Below are positions 9,025-17,418 of a stretch of 64,000 nucleotides of DNA, piece after piece. The stretch is from Ketogulonicigenium robustum. Its GTDB lineage: Bacteria; Pseudomonadota; Alphaproteobacteria; Rhodobacterales; Rhodobacteraceae. Under the pieces are notes generated by a model. The model searched no databases, was not told the DNA's origin, and saw only the letters and a program-made list of their open reading frames with translations. The position numbers were made by a program, and so were the translations under genes. Where the stretch lies: positions 1,609,501 to 1,673,500 of the forward strand of contig NZ_CP019937.1 of assembly GCF_002117445.1 (NCBI RefSeq), read 5' to 3'. Position 1 is the stretch's first letter. The number at the start of each line of letters is the position of its first letter.

Positions 9025-9899
9025 CAGCACGAACCGTCCCTACCGCGCCGCTGCGGTCCGAGGCCGAAGCCTTAGCTGCCAGCCTGCCCGCACTGATGGC
9101 TGCCGCCGATGCGTTGGCCGCAACCATTACCCCCGGCGTGCACGGCCGTCGGCGCGCGGGTATGGGCGATACGTTCTGGGAATACCGCGCCGCCGAGGCG
9201 TGGGACGATGCCGCCCGCATCGACTGGCGCCGGTCGGGGCGCGGCGATACCGCCTTCGTGCAAGACCGCGAATGGCAGCTGGCGCAAAGCGTCAGCCTGT
9301 GGGTCGATGACAGCGCGGCGATGCGCTACACGTCGGGCGCGCAGAGCAAGGCCGATGTCGCGCGCAAATTGGCGCTGGCCTTGGCCATATTGCTGGAACG
9401 CGGCGGAGAGCGTGTGGGCTATTTGCGCCCCGACCTGCCGCCCCGGCGCGGGCGCGCCCAACTGGAACGGCTGGCCAGCGCCCTGCTGCACGATGGCACC
9501 GGCGATTACGGCACCGCCCCCACGGCGCAGCCACCGCAGCGCGGCCAATCGGTGCTGTTCTCCGACTTCTTTGGCGACCTTGCGCCGCTGGAATCCTATC
9601 TGGCGCAAGCATCGGCCAGCGGCGGTACCGGCCTTTTGGTGCAAGTGCTGGACCCCGCGGAAGAGGCGTTTCCCTTCCAAGGCCGCACCCTGTTTCAAAG
9701 CATGGTCGGCGCGCTGCGCCACGAAAGCCTGAAGGCCGACAGCCTGCGTGCCCAATACCAAACCCGCCTTGCCGCGCGCAAAGATGCGCTGTTCACCATC
9801 GCCTCGCGCGCGGGCTGGCGGTTTCACACCATCCACACCGATACCCCGCCGACGACCACGCTGATGTGGCTGTTCGGCGCGCTTGAGGGGGCGTTATGA
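9021..9899 (+). CDS. DUF58 domain protein (VWA-like)
   Basis: 292 residues; the DUF58 core is visible as the GRRRAGMGDTFWEYR...RIDWRRSGR segment (residues about 42-75) and the following VWA-like strand LWVDDSAAMRY. The metal-binding motif of VWA domains is DxSxS; here it reads D-D-S-A-A, so the second serine is missing and metal binding is doubtful. No membrane segment is evident. DUF58 proteins usually sit immediately after a MoxR gene, as here; start GTG 9021 and stop 9899 both overlap the neighbours by four bases. Confidence 0.9.
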   Translation: MTARTVPTAPLRSEAEALAASLPALMAAADALAATITPGVHGRRRAGMGDTFWEYRAAEAWDDAARIDWRRSGRGDTAFVQDREWQLAQSVSLWVDDSAAMRYTSGAQSKADVARKLALALAILLERGGERVGYLRPDLPPRRGRAQLERLASALLHDGTGDYGTAPTAQPPQRGQSVLFSDFFGDLAPLESYLAQASASGGTGLLVQVLDPAEEAFPFQGRTLFQSMVGALRHESLKADSLRAQYQTRLAARKDALFTIASRAGWRFHTIHTDTPPTTTLMWLFGALEGAL

Positions 9900-12622
9900 G
9901 CGGCCTGATCTTTACCAGCCCGTGGCTGCTGCTGGGCCTTGTGGCCTTGCCGGCGTTGTGGTGGTTGCTGCGCGCCGTGCCGCCCGCGCCGCTGACCCGT
10001 CGCTTCCCCGGCGTGGCGCTGCTGCTGGGCCTGCCCGACCCCGAGGCGGAAAGCGCCCGCACGCCGTGGTGGCTTTTGCTGCTGCGTGCCTTGGCTGTGG
10101 CCGCTGCAATTTTGGGGTTCGCGGGGCCGATCCTGAACAGCCAACAGCAAACGACCGGCGACCAGCCGCTGCTGATCTTGGTCGATGGCAGCTGGGCCCA
10201 AGCGCCCGATTGGCCCGCCACCCGCGCCCGCATCGCCGCATTGGCCGCCGAAGGCGACCGGCCTGTTGCAGTTGAATCGCTGACAACCCCCTCGCCCGAC
10301 GGCCCGCTGTTCCGCCGCCCGTCCGAGGTTGAGGGCACCATCGCCGCAATGTCGCCCGCCGCGTGGGAACCCACCGACCCCGCCGAGTGGCTGGAGACAC
10401 TGACCGGCACCTTCGACACCGTCTGGCTGTCGGACGGGCTAGATCGCGATAGCCGCAGCGTGGTAACCGCCGCGCTGCAGCAACACGGTCAGGTGCGCGT
10501 GATCCAATCGCCCCGCACCGTGTTGGCGCTGCGCCCGCCTGTGTTCACCGGTGGCGCTGTCAGCCTGACGGCACTGCGCAGCGATGCGGGGCCCGAAGCG
10601 ACCGTGCCCGTGATGGCGCATGGCACCGACCCGAACGGGCTGGGGCGCGTGCTGGCCACCGCCGATGCCACCTTCGCCAGCGGTGACACCACCGCCGAGG
10701 TCAGCTTCACCCTGCCGCCCGAAATGCTCAAACGGATCACTCGGTTCGAACTGGGCACGGCCCCGTCGGCAGGCGCGACGGCACTGGCCGATGACGGGCT
10801 GCGGCGGCGCGAGATCGCGCTGATCCCCCCTGCTGGCGCAGGCGAAGCCGTCAACCTGCTGTCGCCGCTGCATTATTTACGTCAAGCCCTCGCCCCCGAG
10901 GCCGACCTGATCGAGACCGACATAGCAACCGCCCTGCGCGCAAACCCCGATGTGGTGGTGTTGATTGATTCGGCGACGCTAACTCCTGACGAAACCGACA
11001 ATCTGTTGAACTGGATCAACGACGGCGGGCTGCTACTGCGCTTTGCCGGCCCGCGTCTGGCCGCGTCCGATCTGGGGCGTGGCGGTGAAGACCCGTTGCT
11101 GCCGGTGCGCCTGCGCGCGGGGGGGCGGACAATCGGCGGGGCCCTCAGCTGGGGCGAGCCGAAAACGCTGGCAGCCTTCCCCGAAAATTCGCCCTTCCAC
11201 GGCCTTGCTGTGCCCGATGATGTCACCGTCAGCGCGCAGGTCATCGCCCAACCCGACCCGAACCTTGCGCCACGCGTCATCGCGCAGCTATCGGACGGAA
11301 CCCCGCTGGTGACGCGCAATTTCATCGGTCAGGGCCAAGTGGTGCTGTTCCACGTGACAGCCAGCCCCGATTGGTCAAACCTGCCGCTGTCGGGCCTGTT
11401 CGTCCAAATGCTGGAACGGCTGACGCTGGCCTCGGGCGGGGCGATCACAGCAGATGAACTGGAGGGAACGCGCTGGACGCCGGACGAGGTGCTGGACGCT
11501 TTCGGCACCTTGCACAACAGCGACGGCCTAGGCGCTGTCGATGGTGCCGCACTGGCCACCGCCGAACCCAGTGCCACAACGCCCCCCGGCCTTTACGCGG
11601 GTGGCGGGCGGCGTGTAGCGCTGAACGCGGTCGGCCCCGAGGCTACATTACACCCGGCGGTATGGCCCGCATTCGTCGCAGTCGAGGGGATCGAGGGCGC
11701 AGGCGCGATAGCCTTGCGGCCGTGGTTGCTGGCCGCAGCTATAGTGTTTTTGCTGCTGGATACGCTGGCGACGCTTGCATTGTCGGGGCGCATCCGCCGC
11801 ACGGGCGTGGCGGCTGTGCTGGCGGCTTTGGTCTTGGCGCAACCTCAGCCCAGTGCCGCGCAGGAATTCGACCAAGGCTTCGCCATTTCGGCAACCTCGC
11901 AGGTCGTTCTGGCGCATGTCGCCTCGGGTGATGCGCAGACCGACGCGGTCGTGGCAGCGGGGCTAGCCGGCCTGTCCGACGCGCTTGCCCAGCGGACCAC
12001 GGTGGTCACTAGCCGACCCATTCTAGTCGATCTGGAAACCGACGAGCTGGCGTTTTTCCCCCTGCTGTATTGGCCAATCACCGCGCAAAGCCCGCTTCCC
12101 TCGCGCGAGGCGTACCAACGGCTGAACCGCTACCTGCGCACCGGCGGCATGATTGTCTTCGACACGCGCGATGCCGATCTGGGCAATTTCGGGGCCACCC
12201 CTGCCAGTCGCCGCTTGCAGGAAATCTCGGTCGCGCTGGATATTCCCGCGCTGGAAGTGATGCCAAGCGACCACATTCTGAACCGCAGCTTCTACCTGCT
12301 CGACGGCGCACCCGGGCGATTCACAACGGGCGCGACATGGGTCGAGGCGACGCCTGCGGGCGATCCCGTCGATGGAATGCCGTTTCGCAACCTGAACGAC
12401 AATGTGACGCCCGTGGTGATCGGCAGCAACGACTGGGCCGGCGCGTGGGCCAAGCGCCCCGATGGCGCGCCGATGTTGCCTGTCGGGCGCGGCTTGGCGG
12501 GCGATCGGCAACGCGAGATGGCGCTGCGCTTCGGGATCAATCTGGTGATGCATGTGCTGACCGGCAACTACAAATCCGATCAGGTGCACGTGCCTGAATT
12601 GCTTAACCGTTTGGGGAACTGA
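9896..12622 (+). CDS. Large membrane protein, BatA-like N terminus and DUF4159 C terminus
   Basis: 908 residues. Two N-terminal transmembrane helices (about 9-28 and 58-78, each preceded by the PWWLL/SPWLLLGLVALP pattern of BatA-type proteins) anchor a long periplasmic region. A second hydrophobic pair near residues 604-650 precedes the DUF4159 domain (about 665-900) containing ELAFFPLLYWPI, RTGGMIVFDTRD and the closing HVLTGNYKSDQVHVPELL. A VWA-like strand ILVDGSWA near residue 97 has a degenerate metal site. Translation is coupled at both ends: ATGA overlap with DUF58 and a one-base TGATG overlap with the next gene. Probable envelope-integrity function by analogy to Bat/aerotolerance operons. 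Confidence 0.88.
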   Translation: MSGLIFTSPWLLLGLVALPALWWLLRAVPPAPLTRRFPGVALLLGLPDPEAESARTPWWLLLLRALAVAAAILGFAGPILNSQQQTTGDQPLLILVDGSWAQAPDWPATRARIAALAAEGDRPVAVESLTTPSPDGPLFRRPSEVEGTIAAMSPAAWEPTDPAEWLETLTGTFDTVWLSDGLDRDSRSVVTAALQQHGQVRVIQSPRTVLALRPPVFTGGAVSLTALRSDAGPEATVPVMAHGTDPNGLGRVLATADATFASGDTTAEVSFTLPPEMLKRITRFELGTAPSAGATALADDGLRRREIALIPPAGAGEAVNLLSPLHYLRQALAPEADLIETDIATALRANPDVVVLIDSATLTPDETDNLLNWINDGGLLLRFAGPRLAASDLGRGGEDPLLPVRLRAGGRTIGGALSWGEPKTLAAFPENSPFHGLAVPDDVTVSAQVIAQPDPNLAPRVIAQLSDGTPLVTRNFIGQGQVVLFHVTASPDWSNLPLSGLFVQMLERLTLASGGAITADELEGTRWTPDEVLDAFGTLHNSDGLGAVDGAALATAEPSATTPPGLYAGGGRRVALNAVGPEATLHPAVWPAFVAVEGIEGAGAIALRPWLLAAAIVFLLLDTLATLALSGRIRRTGVAAVLAALVLAQPQPSAAQEFDQGFAISATSQVVLAHVASGDAQTDAVVAAGLAGLSDALAQRTTVVTSRPILVDLETDELAFFPLLYWPITAQSPLPSREAYQRLNRYLRTGGMIVFDTRDADLGNFGATPASRRLQEISVALDIPALEVMPSDHILNRSFYLLDGAPGRFTTGATWVEATPAGDPVDGMPFRNLNDNVTPVVIGSNDWAGAWAKRPDGAPMLPVGRGLAGDRQREMALRFGINLVMHVLTGNYKSDQVHVPELLNRLGN

Positions 12623-14712
12623 TGAACGGCGCGCTGGTTTTTTCGCCTCTGTTGGGGTGGCCACTTGTGGCGGTTGCAGGCGCGGTCGCCCTGCTGATCG
12701 CGGGCCTGGCGCTATGGCGCGGTTTGGCGGGCTGGGGCTGGCGCGCGCTGGCGGCAGCTGTGCTGACGCTGGCGCTGGCCAACCCCGTCGTGCAACAGGA
12801 AACGCGCGCGGCGCTGTCGGATATCGTCGTGGTAGTGGTCGACCGATCGGCCAGCCAACGCATCGGCGGGCGCGCGGCGCAGACCGATGCGGCGCTAGCC
12901 CACCTGCAAAGCCAAATCGCCGCGCTGCCCAACACCGAGCTGCGGCTGGTGGAGGTTAGCGATGCGCAGAGCAACGATAGCGATGGCGGCACGCGCCTGT
13001 TGACCGTGCTGTCCGATACCCTCGCCGAGGAACCTGCCGCGCGCGTGGCGGGCATTATTCTGCTGACCGATGGCCGCGTGCATGACGTCGACATCAACCC
13101 CCAGCTTCCCGCGCCGACACACATTGTGCTGACCGGACAGCCCGATGACTGGGATCGCCGCCTGATCGTGCGCAACGCCCCCGCCTTTGCCATTTTGGAC
13201 GAACCGATCCGCCTGACGCTGCGCATCGACGACCAAGGGGCAGCCCCGCAGACCGACAGCGTCCCCCTAACCATCGCCATCGACGGCGGTGAGCCGATGC
13301 GCTTCACCGTTCCCGTCGGCCGCGACATTGAACTGCCGGTGACCCTGCCTCACGGCGGCATGAATGTGCTGCAATTCGAAACCCCCGCCGCCGAGGGTGA
13401 GTTGACCGACCGCAACAACGCCGCTGTCGTGCAGATCAACGGCGTGCGCGACCGCCTGCGGGTCATGTTGGTGTCGGGCGAGCCACACGCGGGCGAGCGG
13501 ACATGGCGGAACCTGTTGAAATCCGACCCTGCTGTCGATCTGGTGCACTTTACGATTCTGCGCCCCTCGGATGCGGTCGACCCGACCCCGACCGAGGAGC
13601 TGGCGCTGATCGCCTTCCCGACCCGCGAGTTGTTCGTCGACAAGATCAACGATTTCGACCTGATCATTTTCGACCGCGATCGCAGGCGCGGGTTGGTGCC
13701 CGACGATTATATGCAAAATGTCGCGAATTACGTGCGCAATGGCGGCGCGGTGCTGGTCTCGACGGGGCCTGAATTTGCGGGGGCGGAATCGATTGCCCGC
13801 TCGCCTTTGGCGCAGGTGCTGCCTGCGCGCCCCAGCGGCCAAGTATTCGACGGTGCGTTCCGCCCGCAACTGACCGAACTGGGGCAACGCCACCCTGTGA
13901 CCGCAGGCCTGCCAGCGCTGTCGGGCGTCGATGAAGACGGCAACCCGCTGTGGGGCCATTGGCTGCGGCTGTTAGATGTGAAACCTACCGATAGCGCCGA
14001 AGTCGTCATGTCCGACGAAAGCGGCCACCCCCTGCTGGTACTGGACCGCGCAGGCGAGGGCCGCGTAGCCCTGCTGTCGTCCGACCAAGCATGGCTTTGG
14101 GCGCGCGGCTTTGAAGGGGGCGGGCCGCAGAACGAATTCCTGCGCCGCTTGGCCCATTGGCTGATGAAGGAACCCGACCTTGAGGAAGAAGCACTGTGGG
14201 CCGAGCCGCAAGGCCAGCAGATGCGGGTCATTCGCCGCACAATGGAAGACGCCGCCCCGCCGGTGACGATCACCCTGCCCGACGGGTCGACCGCCACCGT
14301 GACCCCGACCGAAGTTGCACCAGGCCGGTTCGAATCACTGTGGACGGCACCCGAAGCGGGCCTGTACCGCCTGACCGACGGCACGCTGGAGGCTGTCATC
14401 GCGGTCGGCCCAGCAGCGCCGCGCGAGTTTGAGCAGACGATTGCAACCGCCGATATCTTGTCGCCCCTGACGACACCGACCGGCGGCGGCACGCTGGCAG
14501 CCTCGGACAGCATGCCCGATGTGCGCACGGTGCGCGCCAATCAAACCGCGTTCGGCCCTGACTGGATCGGCATCACACCACGCGACGTGGCGCGCGTCAC
14601 ATCGCTGCAGACCAGCCCCGTGCTAGCCGCATGGGCGTGGCTGTTGATTGCTGCAGGCCTGATGTTGATCGGTTGGCTGCGCGAAGGGCGGCGGGGCGGC
14701 GCAAAGCCTTAG
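12622..14712 (+). CDS. Membrane VWA / glutamine amidotransferase-like protein
   Basis: 696 residues. Two N-terminal helices (about 10-31 and 40-55) are followed by a VWA strand VVVVVDRSASQR with an intact DxSxS metal motif (D74, S76, S78). A middle region (about 275-520) has the class I glutamine amidotransferase-like fold signature YVRNGGAVLVSTGPEFAGAES, without an evident catalytic cysteine, and a C-terminal helix at about 638-660 ends in a basic tail. This is the last gene of the MoxR operon; of the operon's three VWA-like strands, this is the only one with a complete metal motif. Its end overlaps the convergent DUF599 gene by four bases. Confidence 0.87.
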   Translation: MNGALVFSPLLGWPLVAVAGAVALLIAGLALWRGLAGWGWRALAAAVLTLALANPVVQQETRAALSDIVVVVVDRSASQRIGGRAAQTDAALAHLQSQIAALPNTELRLVEVSDAQSNDSDGGTRLLTVLSDTLAEEPAARVAGIILLTDGRVHDVDINPQLPAPTHIVLTGQPDDWDRRLIVRNAPAFAILDEPIRLTLRIDDQGAAPQTDSVPLTIAIDGGEPMRFTVPVGRDIELPVTLPHGGMNVLQFETPAAEGELTDRNNAAVVQINGVRDRLRVMLVSGEPHAGERTWRNLLKSDPAVDLVHFTILRPSDAVDPTPTEELALIAFPTRELFVDKINDFDLIIFDRDRRRGLVPDDYMQNVANYVRNGGAVLVSTGPEFAGAESIARSPLAQVLPARPSGQVFDGAFRPQLTELGQRHPVTAGLPALSGVDEDGNPLWGHWLRLLDVKPTDSAEVVMSDESGHPLLVLDRAGEGRVALLSSDQAWLWARGFEGGGPQNEFLRRLAHWLMKEPDLEEEALWAEPQGQQMRVIRRTMEDAAPPVTITLPDGSTATVTPTEVAPGRFESLWTAPEAGLYRLTDGTLEAVIAVGPAAPREFEQTIATADILSPLTTPTGGGTLAASDSMPDVRTVRANQTAFGPDWIGITPRDVARVTSLQTSPVLAAWAWLLIAAGLMLIGWLREGRRGGAKP

Positions 14713-15413
14713 GGCTTGCCCGCCCCTTCCAACATTACATCGCGCGAGCGCGAGGCAAATTCGCGCGACCACAAGAATGCCGTGACCGCCACAATCGACA
14801 CAAGCATAGCCCCCGTGCCCAGCACCCAAGCCAAAGTGCCCAGCGCAAAATACATCGCGCGCAAGCCGCGATTGAACGAAACGGCAGCGCGGATGTTCAA
14901 CTCGGCCGCGCGATTGGCGCGTTCGTGCCCCTCGGGGTGGCCAAAACTGGACGGCACCGAGCCCATCAAAATCGAGCAGTAACCAAACAGTCGGTTCGAC
15001 CAGATGAACTTCAGCACCGCGATCACCAGAAAGACGGTCGCGGGCAGCAGGCGGATCTGCCACAGCAGCTGCGATGATGTCTCGTGCGTAAACTGCTCGG
15101 CCACGCCGCTGATTTGATCGACGTTGCGCATTAACGCCAGCAGCCCGCCCACGGCCAGAAGGCAGGTCGACACAAAGAACGACGTTGACTGCCTTAAACT
15201 AGAGATGATCTGCGAATCGAAAACACGGTTTTCGCGGGCACGGAAGTCATCCATCCACGCGCGCCGATACCCCTCCATCAGGCGCGAGACCGACGGACGA
15301 TTTGCGGGCGGGTTTTCAATTACATAGCCCAGCCCCAGCCACGCCACTGCGACAAAGGCAAGTGTGGCCAGATCGAACCAGTCGACCATGCGGAATAATT
15401 CGATCAGATGCAT
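14709..15413 (-). CDS. DUF599 family inner-membrane protein
   Basis: 234 residues with four predicted membrane segments (about 13-33, 82-102, 115-138 and 188-215). The segment DDFRARENRVFDSQIISSLRQS-like sequence between helices 1 and 2 and the pattern RAAELNIRAAVSFNRGLRAMYF match DUF599 proteins. Function unknown. ATG 15413 starts directly before MHLIELFRMVDWFDLA; an in-frame ATG at 15389 is an alternative. It is convergent with the VWA gene (four-base overlap) and divergent from the protease gene at 15548; the 134-bp gap between holds only promoter-type sequence that I cannot assign firmly. Confidence 0.82.
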   Translation of the reverse strand: MHLIELFRMVDWFDLATLAFVAVAWLGLGYVIENPPANRPSVSRLMEGYRRAWMDDFRARENRVFDSQIISSLRQSTSFFVSTCLLAVGGLLALMRNVDQISGVAEQFTHETSSQLLWQIRLLPATVFLVIAVLKFIWSNRLFGYCSILMGSVPSSFGHPEGHERANRAAELNIRAAVSFNRGLRAMYFALGTLAWVLGTGAMLVSIVAVTAFLWSREFASRSRDVMLEGAGKP

Positions 15414-15547
15414 GACGTTTCCCTGCCTATGCCCGCGGTTATGTCCGCGCCCTTTTGCAGCAGATTCGCGTAAAAAATTGAAAAAGTCACGCCTTGCGCG
15501 GGGCCCGTGCGCTTGCAAAACTGGCGCTGTGGCACAGGAGCCAACCC

Positions 15548-16309
15548 ATGAAACACCACTGGCCCAAACCCAACTGGCGCAGGTGCGTGACACCTGTCTT
15601 CGTTGCGGCTGTGCTGTTGGGCGGCGGGAATGCCATCGCCCAAACCGTGCCAGCGGTGGGGCGCATCGAAATCAACGGCGCGGGGCATTGCAGTGCGGTT
15701 CTGATTGCACCTGACCAGGTGCTGACGGCGGCGCATTGCCTGTTCGACCCTGCCACCGGCGCGCGCCTGCCCGCGCAAGACATTGTCTTTCAAGCTGGTT
15801 TTTCACACGGGCGCGCCATGGCATTTCGGCAAATCCGCCGCATGACGGTGCACCCCGACCATCGCCCCGACACGGCACCCTCTGGCAACGCAGCACGCAG
15901 CGCGGCGGATCTGGCGTTACTGCAGTTGTTCCAACCGGTCACCGCGCTGTCGGGTATCACACCCCTCGTCATCGCGCCGGTCTTCCCGCGCGAGGGGGCC
16001 GTCACCCTTGTCGGCTATGGCAGCGGCGCGGCAAGCTACGTGCAGCAGCGCGAAAGCTGCGACCGCCACGGGGCGGACGGGGCGGTCTTGCTGTTTGCTT
16101 GCCATGTCGAACGCGGCGCATCGGGCGCGCCGCTGTTGGCGGAACGGGGCGATGCCGTGCAAATCATATCGCTAGTGTCGGCCGTCGGCCAAGTGGGCGG
16201 CGTCGATCTGGCGGTTGGCGTGGATGTGCCAGCCCAAATCGGCGCCCTGCGCGCGGCCTTTGATGCCGACGCCGCCCTTGGGGCCGAGCCACGCACGTCG
16301 CGGCGGTGA
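15548..16309 (+). CDS. Secreted trypsin-like serine protease
   Basis: 253 residues. A signal peptide covers residues 1-31 (basic start, hydrophobic VTPVFVAAVLLGGG, likely cut after AIA). The chymotrypsin-fold triad is complete: H63 in LTAAHC, D121 in SAADLALLQL and S192 in ERGASGAPLL. The serine motif is GASGAP instead of GDSGGP; the missing Asp normally stabilises the active enzyme after N-terminal cleavage, so activation may differ. The ATG has a clear ribosome site (AGGAG about 8 bases upstream). Substrate unknown; the protein should act in the periplasm or outside the cell. Confidence 0.86.
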   Translation: MKHHWPKPNWRRCVTPVFVAAVLLGGGNAIAQTVPAVGRIEINGAGHCSAVLIAPDQVLTAAHCLFDPATGARLPAQDIVFQAGFSHGRAMAFRQIRRMTVHPDHRPDTAPSGNAARSAADLALLQLFQPVTALSGITPLVIAPVFPREGAVTLVGYGSGAASYVQQRESCDRHGADGAVLLFACHVERGASGAPLLAERGDAVQIISLVSAVGQVGGVDLAVGVDVPAQIGALRAAFDADAALGAEPRTSRR

Positions 16310-16312
16310 GCC

Positions 16313-16341
16313 CCTTGAAAGCTGCGTAACAGCCCCCAAAT
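16313..16341 (+). promoter_or_regulatory. RpoH (sigma-32) type heat-shock promoter for hsp20
   Basis: A CCTTGAA -35 box at 16313-16319 is followed, after a 13-base gap, by CCCCCAAAT at 16333-16341. This matches the sigma-32 pattern (CTTGAA, then C-rich CCCCAT). It would start RNA near 16348, about 90 bases before the hsp20 start, exactly where the first hairpin of the leader begins. Confidence 0.7.
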
Positions 16342-16347
16342 CAGTTG

Positions 16348-16437
16348 CATCGGGATGCCGGTGACCGGGCCCGATGGAACCGCCCTGCCATCTGATGGAG
16401 GGCACAACTTTCGTTATCGCTCATCTGGAGGATGACC
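16348..16437 (+). promoter_or_regulatory. ROSE-like RNA thermometer in the hsp20 leader
   Basis: The leader folds by eye into three successive hairpins: CATCGGG (16348-16354) with CCCGATG (16370-16376); GCCCT and CCAT (16382-16391, one bulged G) with ATGG and AGGGC (16395-16403); and a last one in which GTTATC-G-CTC (16413-16422) pairs with GAGGATGAC (16428-16436), leaving G16419 bulged. The last hairpin buries the ribosome site and ends one base before the ATG. It contains TCGCT, which fits the ROSE signature UYGCU with its bulged G opposite the Shine-Dalgarno. ROSE elements of alphaproteobacterial small heat-shock genes melt on heating and free translation. Confidence 0.75.
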
Positions 16438-16911
16438 ATGCGTACCTTTGATCTTGCACCGCTTTACCGTGCCACTGTCGGTTTCGACCAAATCGCCGAT
16501 CTGATCGACCGCACCCTGAGTGCCGACAGCACCCAAACCAATTACCCGCCCTACAACATCGAAAAAACCGCTGATGACGCTTGGCGCATCTCGGTCGCCG
16601 TTGCAGGCTTTGCCGATGACGAGCTGGATGTAGAACTGCGCGAAAACGCCCTGATCGTGACCGGCCGCAAGGCTGACGACACCACCGGCGAGCGTAAATT
16701 CCTGCATCGCGGTATCGCCACCCGCGCGTTCGAGCGCCGCTTCCAACTGGCCGATCACATCCGCGTCGAAGGCGCGACCCACGAAAACGGTATGCTGCAC
16801 ATCGATCTGGTTCGCGAGGTGCCCGAAGCGCTGAAGCCCCGCCGGATCGCCATCACCAATGCCGGCCCGAAAGTCGAGCAAGCCTTGGTTGAAGCAAAAC
16901 CCGTCAACTAA
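16438..16911 (+). CDS. Small heat-shock protein, Hsp20 / IbpA family
   Basis: ATP-independent holdase that binds unfolding proteins in the cytoplasm. 157 residues; the alpha-crystallin domain spans about residues 35-130 (YNIEKTADDAWRISVAVAGF, ELDVELRENALIVTGRK, then FQLADHIRVEGATHENGMLHIDL). The N terminus MRTFDLAPLYRATVGFD is typical of the IbpA group. ATG 16438 is chosen over the ATG at 16432 because it lies seven bases from the GGAGG ribosome site, while 16432 is only one base away. A RpoH-type promoter and an RNA thermometer lie upstream, and a terminator at 16925 closes the unit. Confidence 0.94.
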   Translation: MRTFDLAPLYRATVGFDQIADLIDRTLSADSTQTNYPPYNIEKTADDAWRISVAVAGFADDELDVELRENALIVTGRKADDTTGERKFLHRGIATRAFERRFQLADHIRVEGATHENGMLHIDLVREVPEALKPRRIAITNAGPKVEQALVEAKPVN

Positions 16912-16924
16912 CCAAACGCGACAG

Positions 16925-16952
16925 CGCGGCCCCCATCGGGGCCGCGTTTTTT
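16925..16952 (+). terminator. Rho-independent terminator after hsp20
   Basis: CGCGGCCCC (16925-16933) pairs with GGGGCCGCG (16938-16946) around a four-base loop and is followed by six T residues (16947-16952). It starts 13 bases after the hsp20 stop. The T-run reaches the stop codon of the convergent GNAT gene. Confidence 0.9.
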
Positions 16953-17418
16953 ATTGGGCCACGCGATAGACTTTCTGCACACGCCCATTGGCTGTTTGCC
17001 ACGTCTGGAACCCCATCGCAGCGTAATACGCCTGCCCTTCGGGATTATCCGCCCCGATCGATGCATCGATCTGCGTGACACCCGCATGCCGCGCCGCCGC
17101 CAGCGTACACGCGAAAAGTGCCCGCCCGACCCCCTGCCCGTGCGCATCGGGGCTGACATGGGTACCAATTGCGCCCCAGCCTTCGGGGGTGCCATAGGCG
17201 CTATCTGGCCCTGCAATCGTCAGCGACTGAAACCCGACAACCTGCTCCGCGCCATCGATGGCGACAGTGCAGCACACGCTTGCAGGGTTTTCGATGTAGG
17301 TCGCAAGGCAATATGCGGCGTCGCTGGCGCGCATCCGCCCGGTCAGCGCGATGATGTCACGCAGAATTTGCGCCATACCGGCCGCGTCGGCAGGCTGCGC
17401 ATCGCGGTAGGTCAGCAT
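16951..17418 (-). CDS. GNAT family N-acetyltransferase
   Basis: 155-residue acetyl-CoA dependent transferase. The acetyl-CoA pyrophosphate loop is visible as VSPDAHGQGVGRALF (residues about 88-102), after the strand EGWGAIGTHV, and the C-terminal YYAAMGFQTW is the usual last part of the fold. The acceptor is unknown. The ATG at 17418 overlaps the polA stop (TGATG), so it is probably translated as the second gene of the polA operon. Confidence 0.9.
   Translation of the reverse strand: MLTYRDAQPADAAGMAQILRDIIALTGRMRASDAAYCLATYIENPASVCCTVAIDGAEQVVGFQSLTIAGPDSAYGTPEGWGAIGTHVSPDAHGQGVGRALFACTLAAARHAGVTQIDASIGADNPEGQAYYAAMGFQTWQTANGRVQKVYRVAQ

Noticed and set aside
9072-9836. 254-codon minus-strand frame opposite the DUF58 gene
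   Set aside because: Shadow of a gene with overlapping start and stop in the MoxR operon.
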